Assembly (NCBI GenBank): GCA_034927285.1
Contig: JAYFQF010000027.1
Span: 1 to 59,663 of the forward strand
DNA: 59,663 nt
DNA from: JAYFQF01 sp034927285
GTDB taxonomy: Bacteria; Bacillota; Peptococcia; DRI-13; UBA5745
Reading direction: 5' to 3'
Position 1 is the stretch's first letter. Every line of letters starts with the position of its first letter. A program made the translations under genes and the position numbers. Below, piece after piece: positions 46,447 through 54,463 of the stretch. Below the pieces are notes generated by a model. It did not search any database. It was given only the letters and a program-made list of their open reading frames with translations, and was not told the origin of the DNA.

Positions 46447-47250
46447 TTAGCATTCCTTTTCCACTGCCTGAAAAGGATTTGTGTCGATCTGAGAAACCCG
46501 GATCATCACTTCCGGCAGCTTTTGGCGGACATAATCGGCCAGAGACTGCATTACCGGGTTTTCTGTGCAAAAATGTCCGGCGTCCATGAGGCAGAGATCC
46601 ATCCCCAGGGCAGTCAGCGCTTCATGATGCCGCAGATCCCCGGTGACCAAAAGATCGGCGCCCCGCTTTTTGGCTTCCGCCATGACGCCGCTGCCGGCGC
46701 CGCCCAGGCAGGCAACCCTGCGCACCTGCTTTCCGGGAGGCCCTACGAAACGCAGACAGGGAAAGGCCAGCTTGCCGGCGGCAAAAGCAGCGTATTCTTT
46801 CAGGCTCACGGCCTGAGGAAGACGGCCGATCCTTCCCATAGGATAAGCTTTGCCATCTTCCCAAAGCTCCAGAGTCTCCAGGTCTTCCAGGCCCAGGAGC
46901 CCTGCCAGCACGTCGTTTACTCCGCCTTTGGCGCAGTCCAGATTCGTATGGGCCGTATATAACGCGGCGCCGCCTTTGGCTAAAGTCAGGGTCAGGCGGG
47001 CATAGTAGTTTTCATCGCAAAGATCCCGGAAAGGAAAATACAGCGGCGTATGGTGAAGAATCACCAAATCGGCGCCGAAGGAAAGAGCGTCTTCCAGGAC
47101 CTGGTCGTTTAACTCCAGCGCAAAATAGAGCTTCTCCGCTTTTGCGCCCCTGCTTCCCAGCTGCAGGCCGATGGGATCTCCCGGTAAAGCCAGGCCGCGG
47201 GGAGCCAGTTCTTCTATAATATCGATCACTCTTCCGCAGGATACAGACAT
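46447..47250 (-). CDS. Nif3-family dinuclear metal-binding protein
   Basis: A 267-residue protein with metal ligands in VILHHTPLYF (about 59-68), AHTNLDCAKGGVND (about 98-111), GDLRHHEA and DAGHFCTEN near the C-terminus. The family forms hexameric rings; some members are annotated as type 2 GTP cyclohydrolase I, but the natural substrate is unsettled. It lacks the PII-like insert of longer relatives. Overlaps trmK by 25 nt. Confidence 0.9.
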   Translation of the reverse strand: MSVSCGRVIDIIEELAPRGLALPGDPIGLQLGSRGAKAEKLYFALELNDQVLEDALSFGADLVILHHTPLYFPFRDLCDENYYARLTLTLAKGGAALYTAHTNLDCAKGGVNDVLAGLLGLEDLETLELWEDGKAYPMGRIGRLPQAVSLKEYAAFAAGKLAFPCLRFVGPPGKQVRRVACLGGAGSGVMAEAKKRGADLLVTGDLRHHEALTALGMDLCLMDAGHFCTENPVMQSLADYVRQKLPEVMIRVSQIDTNPFQAVEKEC

Positions 47251-47954
47251 TGGATCAACTCCTCCAACTCCCGGATCTTTTCGCGGATCACGGCTTCTTT
47301 TTTTCGGCTGGCCGCCAGCCCGGATCTGGCGAGGCCTTTTTCCACCCTGTGCCAGGCTTCCAGCTGACGGCGGATTTCCACCAAAAGCTCAGGCGGCCGG
47401 CTTTTCATAAGCAGCGGTCCGAACCGGGCTTCCTGAGGGCTTAAGGGCGGCATTCCGCCGGGAGTCGCCAGGATCACCGGATAAAGAATCTGCCGTTCTT
47501 CGATCATGGCTTCCCGGATGATGCCAAAGCCCAGACGCTGCAGAGATTTGCGGACCAGGTCCGGCTGATTCATGGGCTGGAGCAAAAAATATTCAAGCTT
47601 TGCCGTCACCTGGGGGCTGCGCTCCAAAATGCCGGATATCGTGCCGCCCCCCATCCCGGCGATTACCGCCCCTTGGGCTTCGCCGGGCCGGATCGGGCCC
47701 AGGCCGTCGCCCAGCCGTACTTCCAGGCGGTCGTTCAGACCGTGGTCCTGGATATTTTTTTGGGCCCGGCGATACGGGCCCGCCGTTATCTCCACGCCGA
47801 TCCCGCGGCGAACCTTGTCCTTTTGGACAAGCCGGATCAGAAGCCAGGCATGATCGGCGCCGATATCGCAAACCGTATCCACCGGCGGTAAAAACTCCGC
47901 CAAAAGCTCCAGCCGCCGGGAAATATTGATTTTTTCCCACCTGTATTCATTCAT
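47226..47954 (-). CDS. trmK: tRNA (adenine(22)-N1)-methyltransferase
   Basis: A 242-residue SAM-dependent methyltransferase. SAM motif VCDIGADHAWLLIRLV (about 27-42), catalytic-site motif AGMGGGTI (about 97-104) and a C-terminal coiled-coil are typical of TrmK. ATG 47954 gives the normal N-terminus MNEYRWEKINISRRLE. First gene of the leftward operon trmK - nif3 - zinc ribbon - membrane protein. Confidence 0.93.
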   Translation of the reverse strand: MNEYRWEKINISRRLELLAEFLPPVDTVCDIGADHAWLLIRLVQKDKVRRGIGVEITAGPYRRAQKNIQDHGLNDRLEVRLGDGLGPIRPGEAQGAVIAGMGGGTISGILERSPQVTAKLEYFLLQPMNQPDLVRKSLQRLGFGIIREAMIEERQILYPVILATPGGMPPLSPQEARFGPLLMKSRPPELLVEIRRQLEAWHRVEKGLARSGLAASRKKEAVIREKIRELEELIQCLYPAEE

Positions 47955-48011
47955 ACAATCTATTTTATCATAGATTTTGCCGGAAAACCATGACTTGTCC
48001 AAAAGCAATAG

Positions 48012-48050
48012 AAAATGCCGGAAGGAGCATCTCCTTTCCGGCATTTTCCT
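48012..48050. terminator. Terminator between HD-hydrolase gene and trmK
   Basis: AAAATGCCGGAA..GGAG / CTCC..TTCCGGCATTTT hairpin with one bulge and T/A runs on both sides. Confidence 0.75.
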
Positions 48051-48143
48051 TTGTTTCATGGGGAATTGCTTTAGGGGAATCAAAAAACAGGGTTCAAATG
48101 CCTGGGATAGAGTCTTTGGTCCAGGCCTGAAAAAGCCGGCCCA

Positions 48144-48818
48144 TTATAACAGGGCCTGTTCGTTGATCACCAGCTTGAATTGAAGGCCCAACGCCTCCGC
48201 CGCCTTGCGGCAAAGGATCATCCGGGCCAGGAAGATCTCGAAGTAATCCATGACGGAGCTGTATTGGGTCTCGATCACCAGCTTCAGCTGGATGTAGGTG
48301 CGAGCCTTATCAATGGTGACCAGGGAGCTGATCACCGAATAATTCACCCGGTCATGGATATCAAAATCCGTTACGTTTGTATTTCTTACCCGGCTGCGCC
48401 TTACGTCCGTTTTATCCGCCAGGATCAGAGCGGCGGCAGTGGCGTTTACCGCCACCGCCGTCCCCTCGTCGTGATTTCCGATAGCGGAAACAATAGTGGC
48501 GATATCCTCGGCCTCGGCGTTCATGTTGTTCAGGATTTGAAAAGCCATCAGGGCGCCGCTTTGGGCATGGTCCACCCGGTTTGCCAGATTGCCGATATCA
48601 TGGAGGTAGCTGGCGATCTGGGCCAGTTCCACGTCTCTTTCGGGAAAGCCCATGGTCTCCAGAATATATTTGGCGGTGTCCGCTACCTTCATGACATGGG
48701 CAAAGCTGTGTTCAGTATATCCCAGAGCCACCAGGGCCTGGTCCGCCATCCGGATATAAGTATTGATGGTGGGATCGTTTTTCACCTGATCAAAGGTGAT
48801 GATGTTTTTTGGGGTCAT
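48144..48818 (-). CDS. HD-domain phosphohydrolase
   Basis: A 224-residue cytoplasmic protein with HSFAHVMKVADTAKYIL (first His), YLHDIGNLANRVDHAQSG (the HD pair, about 90-107) and IGNHDEG. These are the metal ligands of the HD superfamily. Substrate unknown (nucleotide or cyclic nucleotide types are possible). Single gene between two non-coding stretches; 48819-49035 shows no gene apart from an A/T-rich promoter area. Confidence 0.85.
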   Translation of the reverse strand: MTPKNIITFDQVKNDPTINTYIRMADQALVALGYTEHSFAHVMKVADTAKYILETMGFPERDVELAQIASYLHDIGNLANRVDHAQSGALMAFQILNNMNAEAEDIATIVSAIGNHDEGTAVAVNATAAALILADKTDVRRSRVRNTNVTDFDIHDRVNYSVISSLVTIDKARTYIQLKLVIETQYSSVMDYFEIFLARMILCRKAAEALGLQFKLVINEQALL

Positions 48819-49035
48819 GTCTTACTCAACTTTCTGTACAGTCGTTTATTATTCTATATAAACTGTATTATATCAAAATACCGGCTGAAAATTTACCGGA
48901 GAAAAAAGATACTCATGTAAATCTCGTGTAAAAACCGCAAATCGCCAATGGGGCCGAAATGTAAAAAGCGGGCCCAAAAACGGGCCCGGTGAGAAAGAAA
49001 AAACGCCAGGCGCTAAGCCTGGCACTGGGTCGCTA

Positions 49036-49110
49036 TGGAGGTGCGAGTCGGATTTGAACCGACGAATGGCGGCTTTGCAGGCCGCAGCGTTACCACTTCG
49101 CCATCGCACC
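49036..49110 (-). tRNA. tRNA-Cys (GCA)
   Basis: A 75-nt cloverleaf with encoded CCA: acceptor GGTGCGA, anticodon loop CTGCAAA (GCA), T-loop GTTCAAATC. Last of three tRNAs in the leftward cluster Phe-Gly-Cys. Confidence 0.95.
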
Positions 49111-49162
49111 ACACCGGAATTCACCGGTAAAATAAACCGACCGTTGAGGTCGGATGGTAAAC

Positions 49163-49237
49163 TGGAGCGGAAGACGAGATTCGAACTCGCGACCCTCGCC
49201 TTGGCAAGGCGATGCTCTACCACTGAGCCACTTCCGC
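49163..49237 (-). tRNA. tRNA-Gly (GCC)
   Basis: A 75-nt cloverleaf, anticodon GCC, CCA encoded; base-for-base identical to 25203-25277. Confidence 0.95.
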
Positions 49238-49257
49238 AAATAACGGCGAGTAAGAAA

Positions 49258-49333
<76 letters not shown>

Positions 49334-49457
49334 GTGTTCCTTAAGCCGACGCATGTTATTGTAACAAAACGGTCATCCTTTGTCAACGGCTTTTTACAAT
49401 TTTATATAACTTTTTTCCGGCTTTTTAAGCAATGCAAAATTACATGTCAATTAGATA

Positions 49458-49482
49458 AAAAGCGCCGGAAAAACCGGCGCCA
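49458..49482 (-). terminator. Terminator after the NUDIX-like gene
   Basis: GGCGCCGG-TTTTT-CCGGCGC on the minus strand, followed by TTTTT. Confidence 0.8.
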
Positions 49483-49497
49483 ACTGACTTCAAGGCG

Positions 49498-49914
49498 TTA
49501 TGCGTTAAAGGCCAGATATTTTTCGTAAGCCAAGCGGACCAGGGATCTGTCCTGACTGTAAGTAATTCGTTCCAATGCGTCATCCATGGAATAGAAACCG
49601 CCGTCCTGAAACCCTTCTTCTTTATTATACTGATGCTTCTCACTGACAGCCTGCATGATAAACCAGTCAATCCGGTTGGAAATCGGTGCCCTGCGGGTAA
49701 TGGAAAAAAATTCGTAGCAAGTTTCTCCTGCGGGAGCCAATATTTTGGCGTCCACGCCCGACTCGTATTTTACGCGGCCCACCGCCACGTCGCTGGCCAG
49801 CTCGCCGGTCTTGATCACACCCTTTGGCAGTACCCATTCTCCCTTATCATTCTTTAACAGGTAAACCTTGTGATCAAGAAAAACCACCCCGCCAGCACAA
49901 TTTCTTTGACGCAT
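49498..49914 (-). CDS. NUDIX-fold protein with degenerate catalytic motif
   Basis: A 138-residue protein. The N-terminal strand (RNCAGGVVFLDHKVYLLKND) and WVLPKGVIKTGELASDVAVGRVKYESGV align with the NUDIX box GX5EX7REUXEEXGU, but the REU arginine and glutamate are Gly and Arg, and the first E of the EE pair is Tyr. Metal-dependent hydrolysis is doubtful; a ligand-sensing role is possible. ATG start with AGGAGG-type site upstream. Confidence 0.8.
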   Translation of the reverse strand: MRQRNCAGGVVFLDHKVYLLKNDKGEWVLPKGVIKTGELASDVAVGRVKYESGVDAKILAPAGETCYEFFSITRRAPISNRIDWFIMQAVSEKHQYNKEEGFQDGGFYSMDDALERITYSQDRSLVRLAYEKYLAFNA

Positions 49915-50098
49915 AGTACATTCCTCCTGTCGCTATGGTATTACTTTCAATTTCTACACAAATGGATTTTCTCCTGCCGGCAAAAAGAAAATGAAAAAAT
50001 AAAGTAAAGTCCCGGTAACAGCCTGGTAAAGCCGCCGCCGGGTCTTTGGAGCTTATTCAAAAACTAACGGGCAAAAAGGAAACCGGGCAAGTCCGGAC

Positions 50099-51175
50099 TT
50101 ACACATTAAAGCGGAAGTTGATGACATCGCCGTCCTCCACGATATACTCCTTGCCTTCCAGGCGGAACAGCCCCTTTTCCTTCACTTTCGCCATGCTGCC
50201 CAACTCCTGGATATCCTTGAATTTGACTACCTCCGCCCGGATAAAACCACGCTCAATATCGGAATGGATCTTCCCGGCGGCAGCCCGGGCGTTTATCCCT
50301 TTCTCGATGGTCCAGGCCCGGACTTCGTCTTCGCCGGCGGTTAAAAAGGAGATCAATCCCAACTGGCGGTAGATTCCCCGGGCCAAAAGGGCGATGCCGG
50401 GCTCTTCCAGACCCAGGTCTTCCATGAACAGAGCCTTATCCTCCTCGGGCAGCCGGCTGATCTCCAGCTCCATCTCGGCGCAAAGCTCCAGCAAAGTAAT
50501 ATTCAGCTTTTGGCATAACTCCATCAGGGCGGGACGGTTGGGATAAGTCTTGGCCTTATACTGGGCCTCGTCCAGGTTTACTACCGCCAGGCGGGGCTTT
50601 TCCGTAAGGAAAGCATAATTTCGCATAGAAATCCGCTCTTCTTCGCTAATGTCCATATCCCGCATGGAGCCGCCGCTTTCCAGCCAGGCAAAGCATTTTT
50701 CCAGGCGCTCTAATTCTTCGGCGTTTTCTTTTGTGATTTTTTTGCCGTTTTTAATCCGGTCGATCCGTTTTTCCACCAGCTCCAGATCGGCAAAAAGCAT
50801 TTCCGTCTCCACCGCTTCCAGATCCCGGGCCGGGTCGATGCTGGCCTGCTCATGCACCACTTCGTCGGAGTCAAAGGCCCGCAGAACATGAATCAGGGCA
50901 TCGCAGGGCCGGACGTCGTTGAGAAATTTTGCGGCCCCGGTTTTTTGCCCTTCCGCCGTCGTGGAAAAACCCGCCACATCCGTCAACTCGATCTGGGCGT
51001 AAGTCTTCTTTTTCGGACGATAAAGCTCCGATAAAAAATCAATTCGCTTATCGGGAACAAAGCCAGTTCCGGTATTGGTGGCCGTACCGTAGCCCTGCTC
51101 TTCCTCTTTGCCCGTCAACAGATTAAAAATCGTGGTTTTTCCTGTCTGGGTCAGTCCCACCAGACCAATCTTCAT
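50099..51175 (-). CDS. ychF: YchF-family ATPase (Obg-like ATPase)
   Basis: A 358-residue protein: P-loop GLTQTGKTTIFNLLTG (about 6-21), switch region DVAGF, a helical insert, the altered base-recognition motif VVNLDE (NxxE, which favours ATP over GTP), and a C-terminal TGS domain (about 275-358). It is linked to translation and oxidative-stress response in other bacteria. The P-loop GLTQTGKT differs slightly from the usual GLPNVGKS. Confidence 0.92.
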   Translation of the reverse strand: MKIGLVGLTQTGKTTIFNLLTGKEEEQGYGTATNTGTGFVPDKRIDFLSELYRPKKKTYAQIELTDVAGFSTTAEGQKTGAAKFLNDVRPCDALIHVLRAFDSDEVVHEQASIDPARDLEAVETEMLFADLELVEKRIDRIKNGKKITKENAEELERLEKCFAWLESGGSMRDMDISEEERISMRNYAFLTEKPRLAVVNLDEAQYKAKTYPNRPALMELCQKLNITLLELCAEMELEISRLPEEDKALFMEDLGLEEPGIALLARGIYRQLGLISFLTAGEDEVRAWTIEKGINARAAAGKIHSDIERGFIRAEVVKFKDIQELGSMAKVKEKGLFRLEGKEYIVEDGDVINFRFNV

Positions 51176-51220
51176 TACTGAAAGCCTCCTTGTTTTGCGA
51201 TCCGGAATAAAGCCGGTCCC

Positions 51221-51781
51221 CTATTTTTCGAAATATCCCTTAATCCTTTTATAAAGCAGAAAGGCTACGAAGGAAGAAATCGCCGTCTTCAGCAGGTTAA
51301 AAGGCAGGATGGCGGTAATCACCAGGGGCAGCCGGCTTGCCTGGGGAATCCCCCATAAGGGCATCAGCATGAAATAATTGCATAGTCCCATGATGAACGC
51401 CGTGGCAATGCAGCCCAAAGCCATGGCAATTGCCGCTTTCCTCTTCGTTTTTTCCCGCCGGTAGTAGCTTCCGGCTACAAGGGTGTAGGCCGCGCCGGCC
51501 AAGAAATTGGCCAAAGCGCCCACGGGCCCCGCTTTGCTGGCTCCGATGGCCAAACCCACAAAGGCCTTAATGGCCTGGACGATGGTGCCGGCAATGGGGC
51601 CCATGGCAAAGCAGGTAAGGATTCCGGGGATATCTCCCGCGTCATAGGTGAGGAAATCCGGGAAAAAGGGCAAGGGAAACGCAATAAAGTAAAATAGCAA
51701 AATGCCGATGGCCCCCATCAGGGATATCCTGACCAGGTCTTTTACCGTAATCACCGTTTTTTTCTTTCCTTCCGACATCAT
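51221..51781 (-). CDS. ribU: Riboflavin ECF transporter S component RibU
   Basis: About 186 residues, five to six TM helices, with the S-component start VRISLMGAIGILLFYFIAFPLPFFPDFLTYDAGDIPGIL, close to RibU proteins. It binds riboflavin or FMN and works with the shared EcfAAT module encoded elsewhere. An FMN riboswitch directly upstream supports the substrate. ATG 51781 or 51778 is the likely start; the site AAAGG is weak. Confidence 0.9.
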   Translation of the reverse strand: MMSEGKKKTVITVKDLVRISLMGAIGILLFYFIAFPLPFFPDFLTYDAGDIPGILTCFAMGPIAGTIVQAIKAFVGLAIGASKAGPVGALANFLAGAAYTLVAGSYYRREKTKRKAAIAMALGCIATAFIMGLCNYFMLMPLWGIPQASRLPLVITAILPFNLLKTAISSFVAFLLYKRIKGYFEK

Positions 51782-51826
51782 AACATAATCCGACCTTTCT
51801 TTAAACAATCATCAACCCGTCTTCGA

Positions 51827-51858
51827 ACAAAAAAGCCGAAGGAGATTTCTCCTTCGGC
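51827..51858 (-). terminator. Riboswitch-controlled terminator before ribU
   Basis: GCCGAAGGAG-AAAT-CTCCTTCGGC on the minus strand, then six T. It is the expression platform between the FMN aptamer and the ribU start. Confidence 0.85.
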
Positions 51859-51893
51859 ATGATTTAAAAACGCGTAATCACTCATTACACTTA

Positions 51894-52004
51894 CGCCTTC
51901 TCCCATCCAGACTCTGACTGTCGGCTCCGAACGTCGGATCAACCACCTCAAGTGGCTCGCGGGCTGCTACCGCCGGTAAGGAATTTCACCTGTCCCCGAA
52001 GGAT
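51894..52004 (-). promoter_or_regulatory. FMN riboswitch (RFN element)
   Basis: On the minus strand the conserved RFN parts appear in order: CTTCGGGGACAGGTGAAATT, ACCGGCGGTA, GCCCGCGAGC, CCGACGTTCGGAGCCGACAG and GTCTGGATGGGAGAAG. Followed by the terminator at 51827-51858, so ribU is turned off when FMN is high. Confidence 0.95.
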
Positions 52005-52024
52005 GATTCAGTTCGAAGACTATT

Positions 52025-52588
52025 CTAGCACTCTTCTCCTGATTTTGCAACAGTTTCCCCCTTGGCCGGGAAAGCGGGTCCCTGGGGCGAAAGCGGATAT
52101 TCATAGGCAAAAAACTCCTGACCGAACAGCCGGACCAGCCCCAGCCGAAGGCAGCCCAGGCCCGTATAAAGGCGGTTTGCCGCCGGATTGGCGGGAGCCG
52201 CCAGAATTTGCAGCGAAGTCCTCCCTTCCTCCCGGGCTTTGGCGATGATCCTTTGCATCAGTATCCCGGCCAGGCCCCGGCCCTGCCTTTGGGGCTCCAC
52301 GCAAAGCCGGGACAGCACCCAAGGCCTGCCCGCGGTCCAGGGTACCCCGCAGTCTGACACCTCCGCCTCTTCTTCCCCCACGCTGATCACCGCCAGCAGC
52401 CGGCCGCCTTCCCGCAAAGAGAAAACGTTCCCGCCCGCCAGGTCTTCCCGCAGCGCCTCCCGGCCGGGATAATCTTCATCCCAGAGTGAGGTTCCGTCAA
52501 GGCTCCCTTTTTGGGCTGCCCGCCGATAAAGGGAAAAGATCTCTTCTTCCATTTCCGCCCTTTCGGGTCCAAAGCGCAAGTTACTCAT
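52025..52588 (-). CDS. GNAT-family N-acetyltransferase
   Basis: A 187-residue acyltransferase. The acetyl-CoA site is in VLSRLCVEPQRQGRGLAGILMQRII (Q/RxxGxG/A motif QRQGRG), about residues 88-112, followed by NPAANRLYTGLG. Substrate unknown. ATG 52588 overlaps the stop of the ABC exporter gene (ATGA), so it may belong to the same transcript. Confidence 0.85.
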   Translation of the reverse strand: MSNLRFGPERAEMEEEIFSLYRRAAQKGSLDGTSLWDEDYPGREALREDLAGGNVFSLREGGRLLAVISVGEEEAEVSDCGVPWTAGRPWVLSRLCVEPQRQGRGLAGILMQRIIAKAREEGRTSLQILAAPANPAANRLYTGLGCLRLGLVRLFGQEFFAYEYPLSPQGPAFPAKGETVAKSGEEC

Positions 52589-54459
52589 TCGCCGTTCCTC
52601 TCCCCGCAAATCACTTCTGTTTTTATTTTTCCCAGCTGGCTCATGACCATTTCGTAATATCGGCCCCGCTCCCTCATCAGGCTCTGATGATCCCCATATT
52701 CAAGGATCTCTCCGTTGCCGATCACCATGATATGATCCGCGTCCCGGATTGTCGAGAGACGATGGGCGATCAGGAAACTGGTACGGTTCCGCATAAGGTT
52801 TACCAGGGCTTTTTGGATTTCTTTTTCCGTCTTTGTATCGACGCTGCTGGTGGCCTCGTCCAGGATCAATATCGGGCTGTCGCATAAAACCGCTCTGGCA
52901 ATTGCGATCAGCTGCCTCTGTCCCTGGCTCAGATTATCGGCTGCCCCGGAGATTTTTGTCGCATAACCCTGGGGAAGCTTATCAATAAAATCATGGGCAT
53001 GGGCGATTTTCGCGGCATTGACGGCCTCAGCTTCCGTAGCGGCTTCCCTTGAATAACGGATATTATCCATGATCGTTCCGCTGAAAAGGCTGGTGTCCTG
53101 AAGCACAACAGAGAAACACTTGCGCAGGCTGGCCCGTTTAATCCGGTTAATCGGTACGCCGTCGATCCTGATCTCACCGCCGTCAGCGTCATAAAATCTG
53201 GTCAGCAGGTTAACAATCGTCGTTTTCCCGGCTCCGGTCTCTCCCACCAGGGCGATGGTCTCGCCGGGCTTCACCCGAAAACTTACATTTTTCAGGACCG
53301 GTTTTATTTTATCGTAGGAAAAGCTCACCTTGCAAAAGGAAACTTCTCCGGCAGGGCGCTCCATTTCTATGGAGTCCCGCTGATCCGCCGTTTCTTCTTC
53401 ATTGTCCAGCAGTTCAAAAACCCGCTCGGCGCCGGCCAGGGCGGACTGCATTGTGTTAAATAAGCCTGCCAGAGCATTCAGCGGATGGGCAAATTGCTTG
53501 GAATAGCTTAAAAAGCTGACCACCGTTCCTACCGGCAAGCCCCGGCTTACCGACAGCACCCCTCCCAGAAGGGCCACAAGGGCAAATACAAAATTATTAA
53601 TGACATTCATCAGCGGCATCATATAGCCGGACCAGACCTGGGCTTTTGTACTGCTGTCCTTTAAATCCTCACTGACCTTTTTGAAATCCAGGAGGACGTC
53701 TTCTTGTTTATTAAAGGCCTTCACCATTTTCAATCCCAGGATATTTTCTTCAATGATGCCGTTCAATACGCCCAGGCTGTTTTGCTGAGCCGAAAAATAA
53801 GCCCGGCTTTTGGCGGCAATGGCTTTTGTTAATAAAGAAACCAGGGGTACGCAAAGCAGAACCGCCAAGGTCAGGGGAAGGTTCAGCCGGAGCATGACCG
53901 CCAGGGAGCCGGCAAGGATCAGAAGGCTTGAAATCAGCTGGGTCGTCGTCTGGGCTATGGTGGAGCTGATATTATCCACGTCATTGGTAATTCTGCTCAT
54001 GGTATCTCCCCGGGGCCGCGTGTCATAAAACCCAAGGGGAAGTCTCTGCATCTTTTGAAAGGCTTCTTTCCGAAGCGTATAGACCAGCTTCTGGGAAATT
54101 TTCAGCATCATTACGCCGTTTATCAGATTCAGCAAAAAATTTGTAAGATATAAACCCAGCAAAATAAGCAAAAGAGAAATCAATTGGCCGGTATCCACGC
54201 TTCTGTCTGAAATCTGGAAGGTATTGAAGGCCTTGCCCACATAATACGGGATGGCCACCGATATTAAAGAGGAAACCGCTGTAATAAACAGGGCCACAAA
54301 GACAGGCCTGGCCCAGCGCAGGTAGATTCTGACGATCCGGAGCAGTGTTCCCGCTGAGTTTTTCGGCTTTTCCGTCGGGATAAAACGATTGCCGCCGCCT
54401 CCCGGACGGCTGCCGATGGCAGGGATCTTTGGCTGCCGGCTGCCGGATAGCTCTGCCAT
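52585..54459 (-). CDS. ABC exporter half-transporter, catalytic subunit
   Basis: A 624-residue type IV ABC exporter: about 40 polar N-terminal residues, six TM helices (about 55-330), and an NBD with Walker A GETGAGKTT, signature NLSQGQ (changed from LSGGQ), Walker B ILILDEATSSVD with the catalytic Glu, and the H-loop His in LIAHRLS. Together with the upstream gene it forms a heterodimeric multidrug or lipid exporter. ATG 54459 (MAELSG) is used; ATG 54486 would overlap the partner gene. Confidence 0.9.
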   Translation of the reverse strand: MAELSGSRQPKIPAIGSRPGGGGNRFIPTEKPKNSAGTLLRIVRIYLRWARPVFVALFITAVSSLISVAIPYYVGKAFNTFQISDRSVDTGQLISLLLILLGLYLTNFLLNLINGVMMLKISQKLVYTLRKEAFQKMQRLPLGFYDTRPRGDTMSRITNDVDNISSTIAQTTTQLISSLLILAGSLAVMLRLNLPLTLAVLLCVPLVSLLTKAIAAKSRAYFSAQQNSLGVLNGIIEENILGLKMVKAFNKQEDVLLDFKKVSEDLKDSSTKAQVWSGYMMPLMNVINNFVFALVALLGGVLSVSRGLPVGTVVSFLSYSKQFAHPLNALAGLFNTMQSALAGAERVFELLDNEEETADQRDSIEMERPAGEVSFCKVSFSYDKIKPVLKNVSFRVKPGETIALVGETGAGKTTIVNLLTRFYDADGGEIRIDGVPINRIKRASLRKCFSVVLQDTSLFSGTIMDNIRYSREAATEAEAVNAAKIAHAHDFIDKLPQGYATKISGAADNLSQGQRQLIAIARAVLCDSPILILDEATSSVDTKTEKEIQKALVNLMRNRTSFLIAHRLSTIRDADHIMVIGNGEILEYGDHQSLMRERGRYYEMVMSQLGKIKTEVICGERNGE

Positions 54460-54463
54460 TTCC

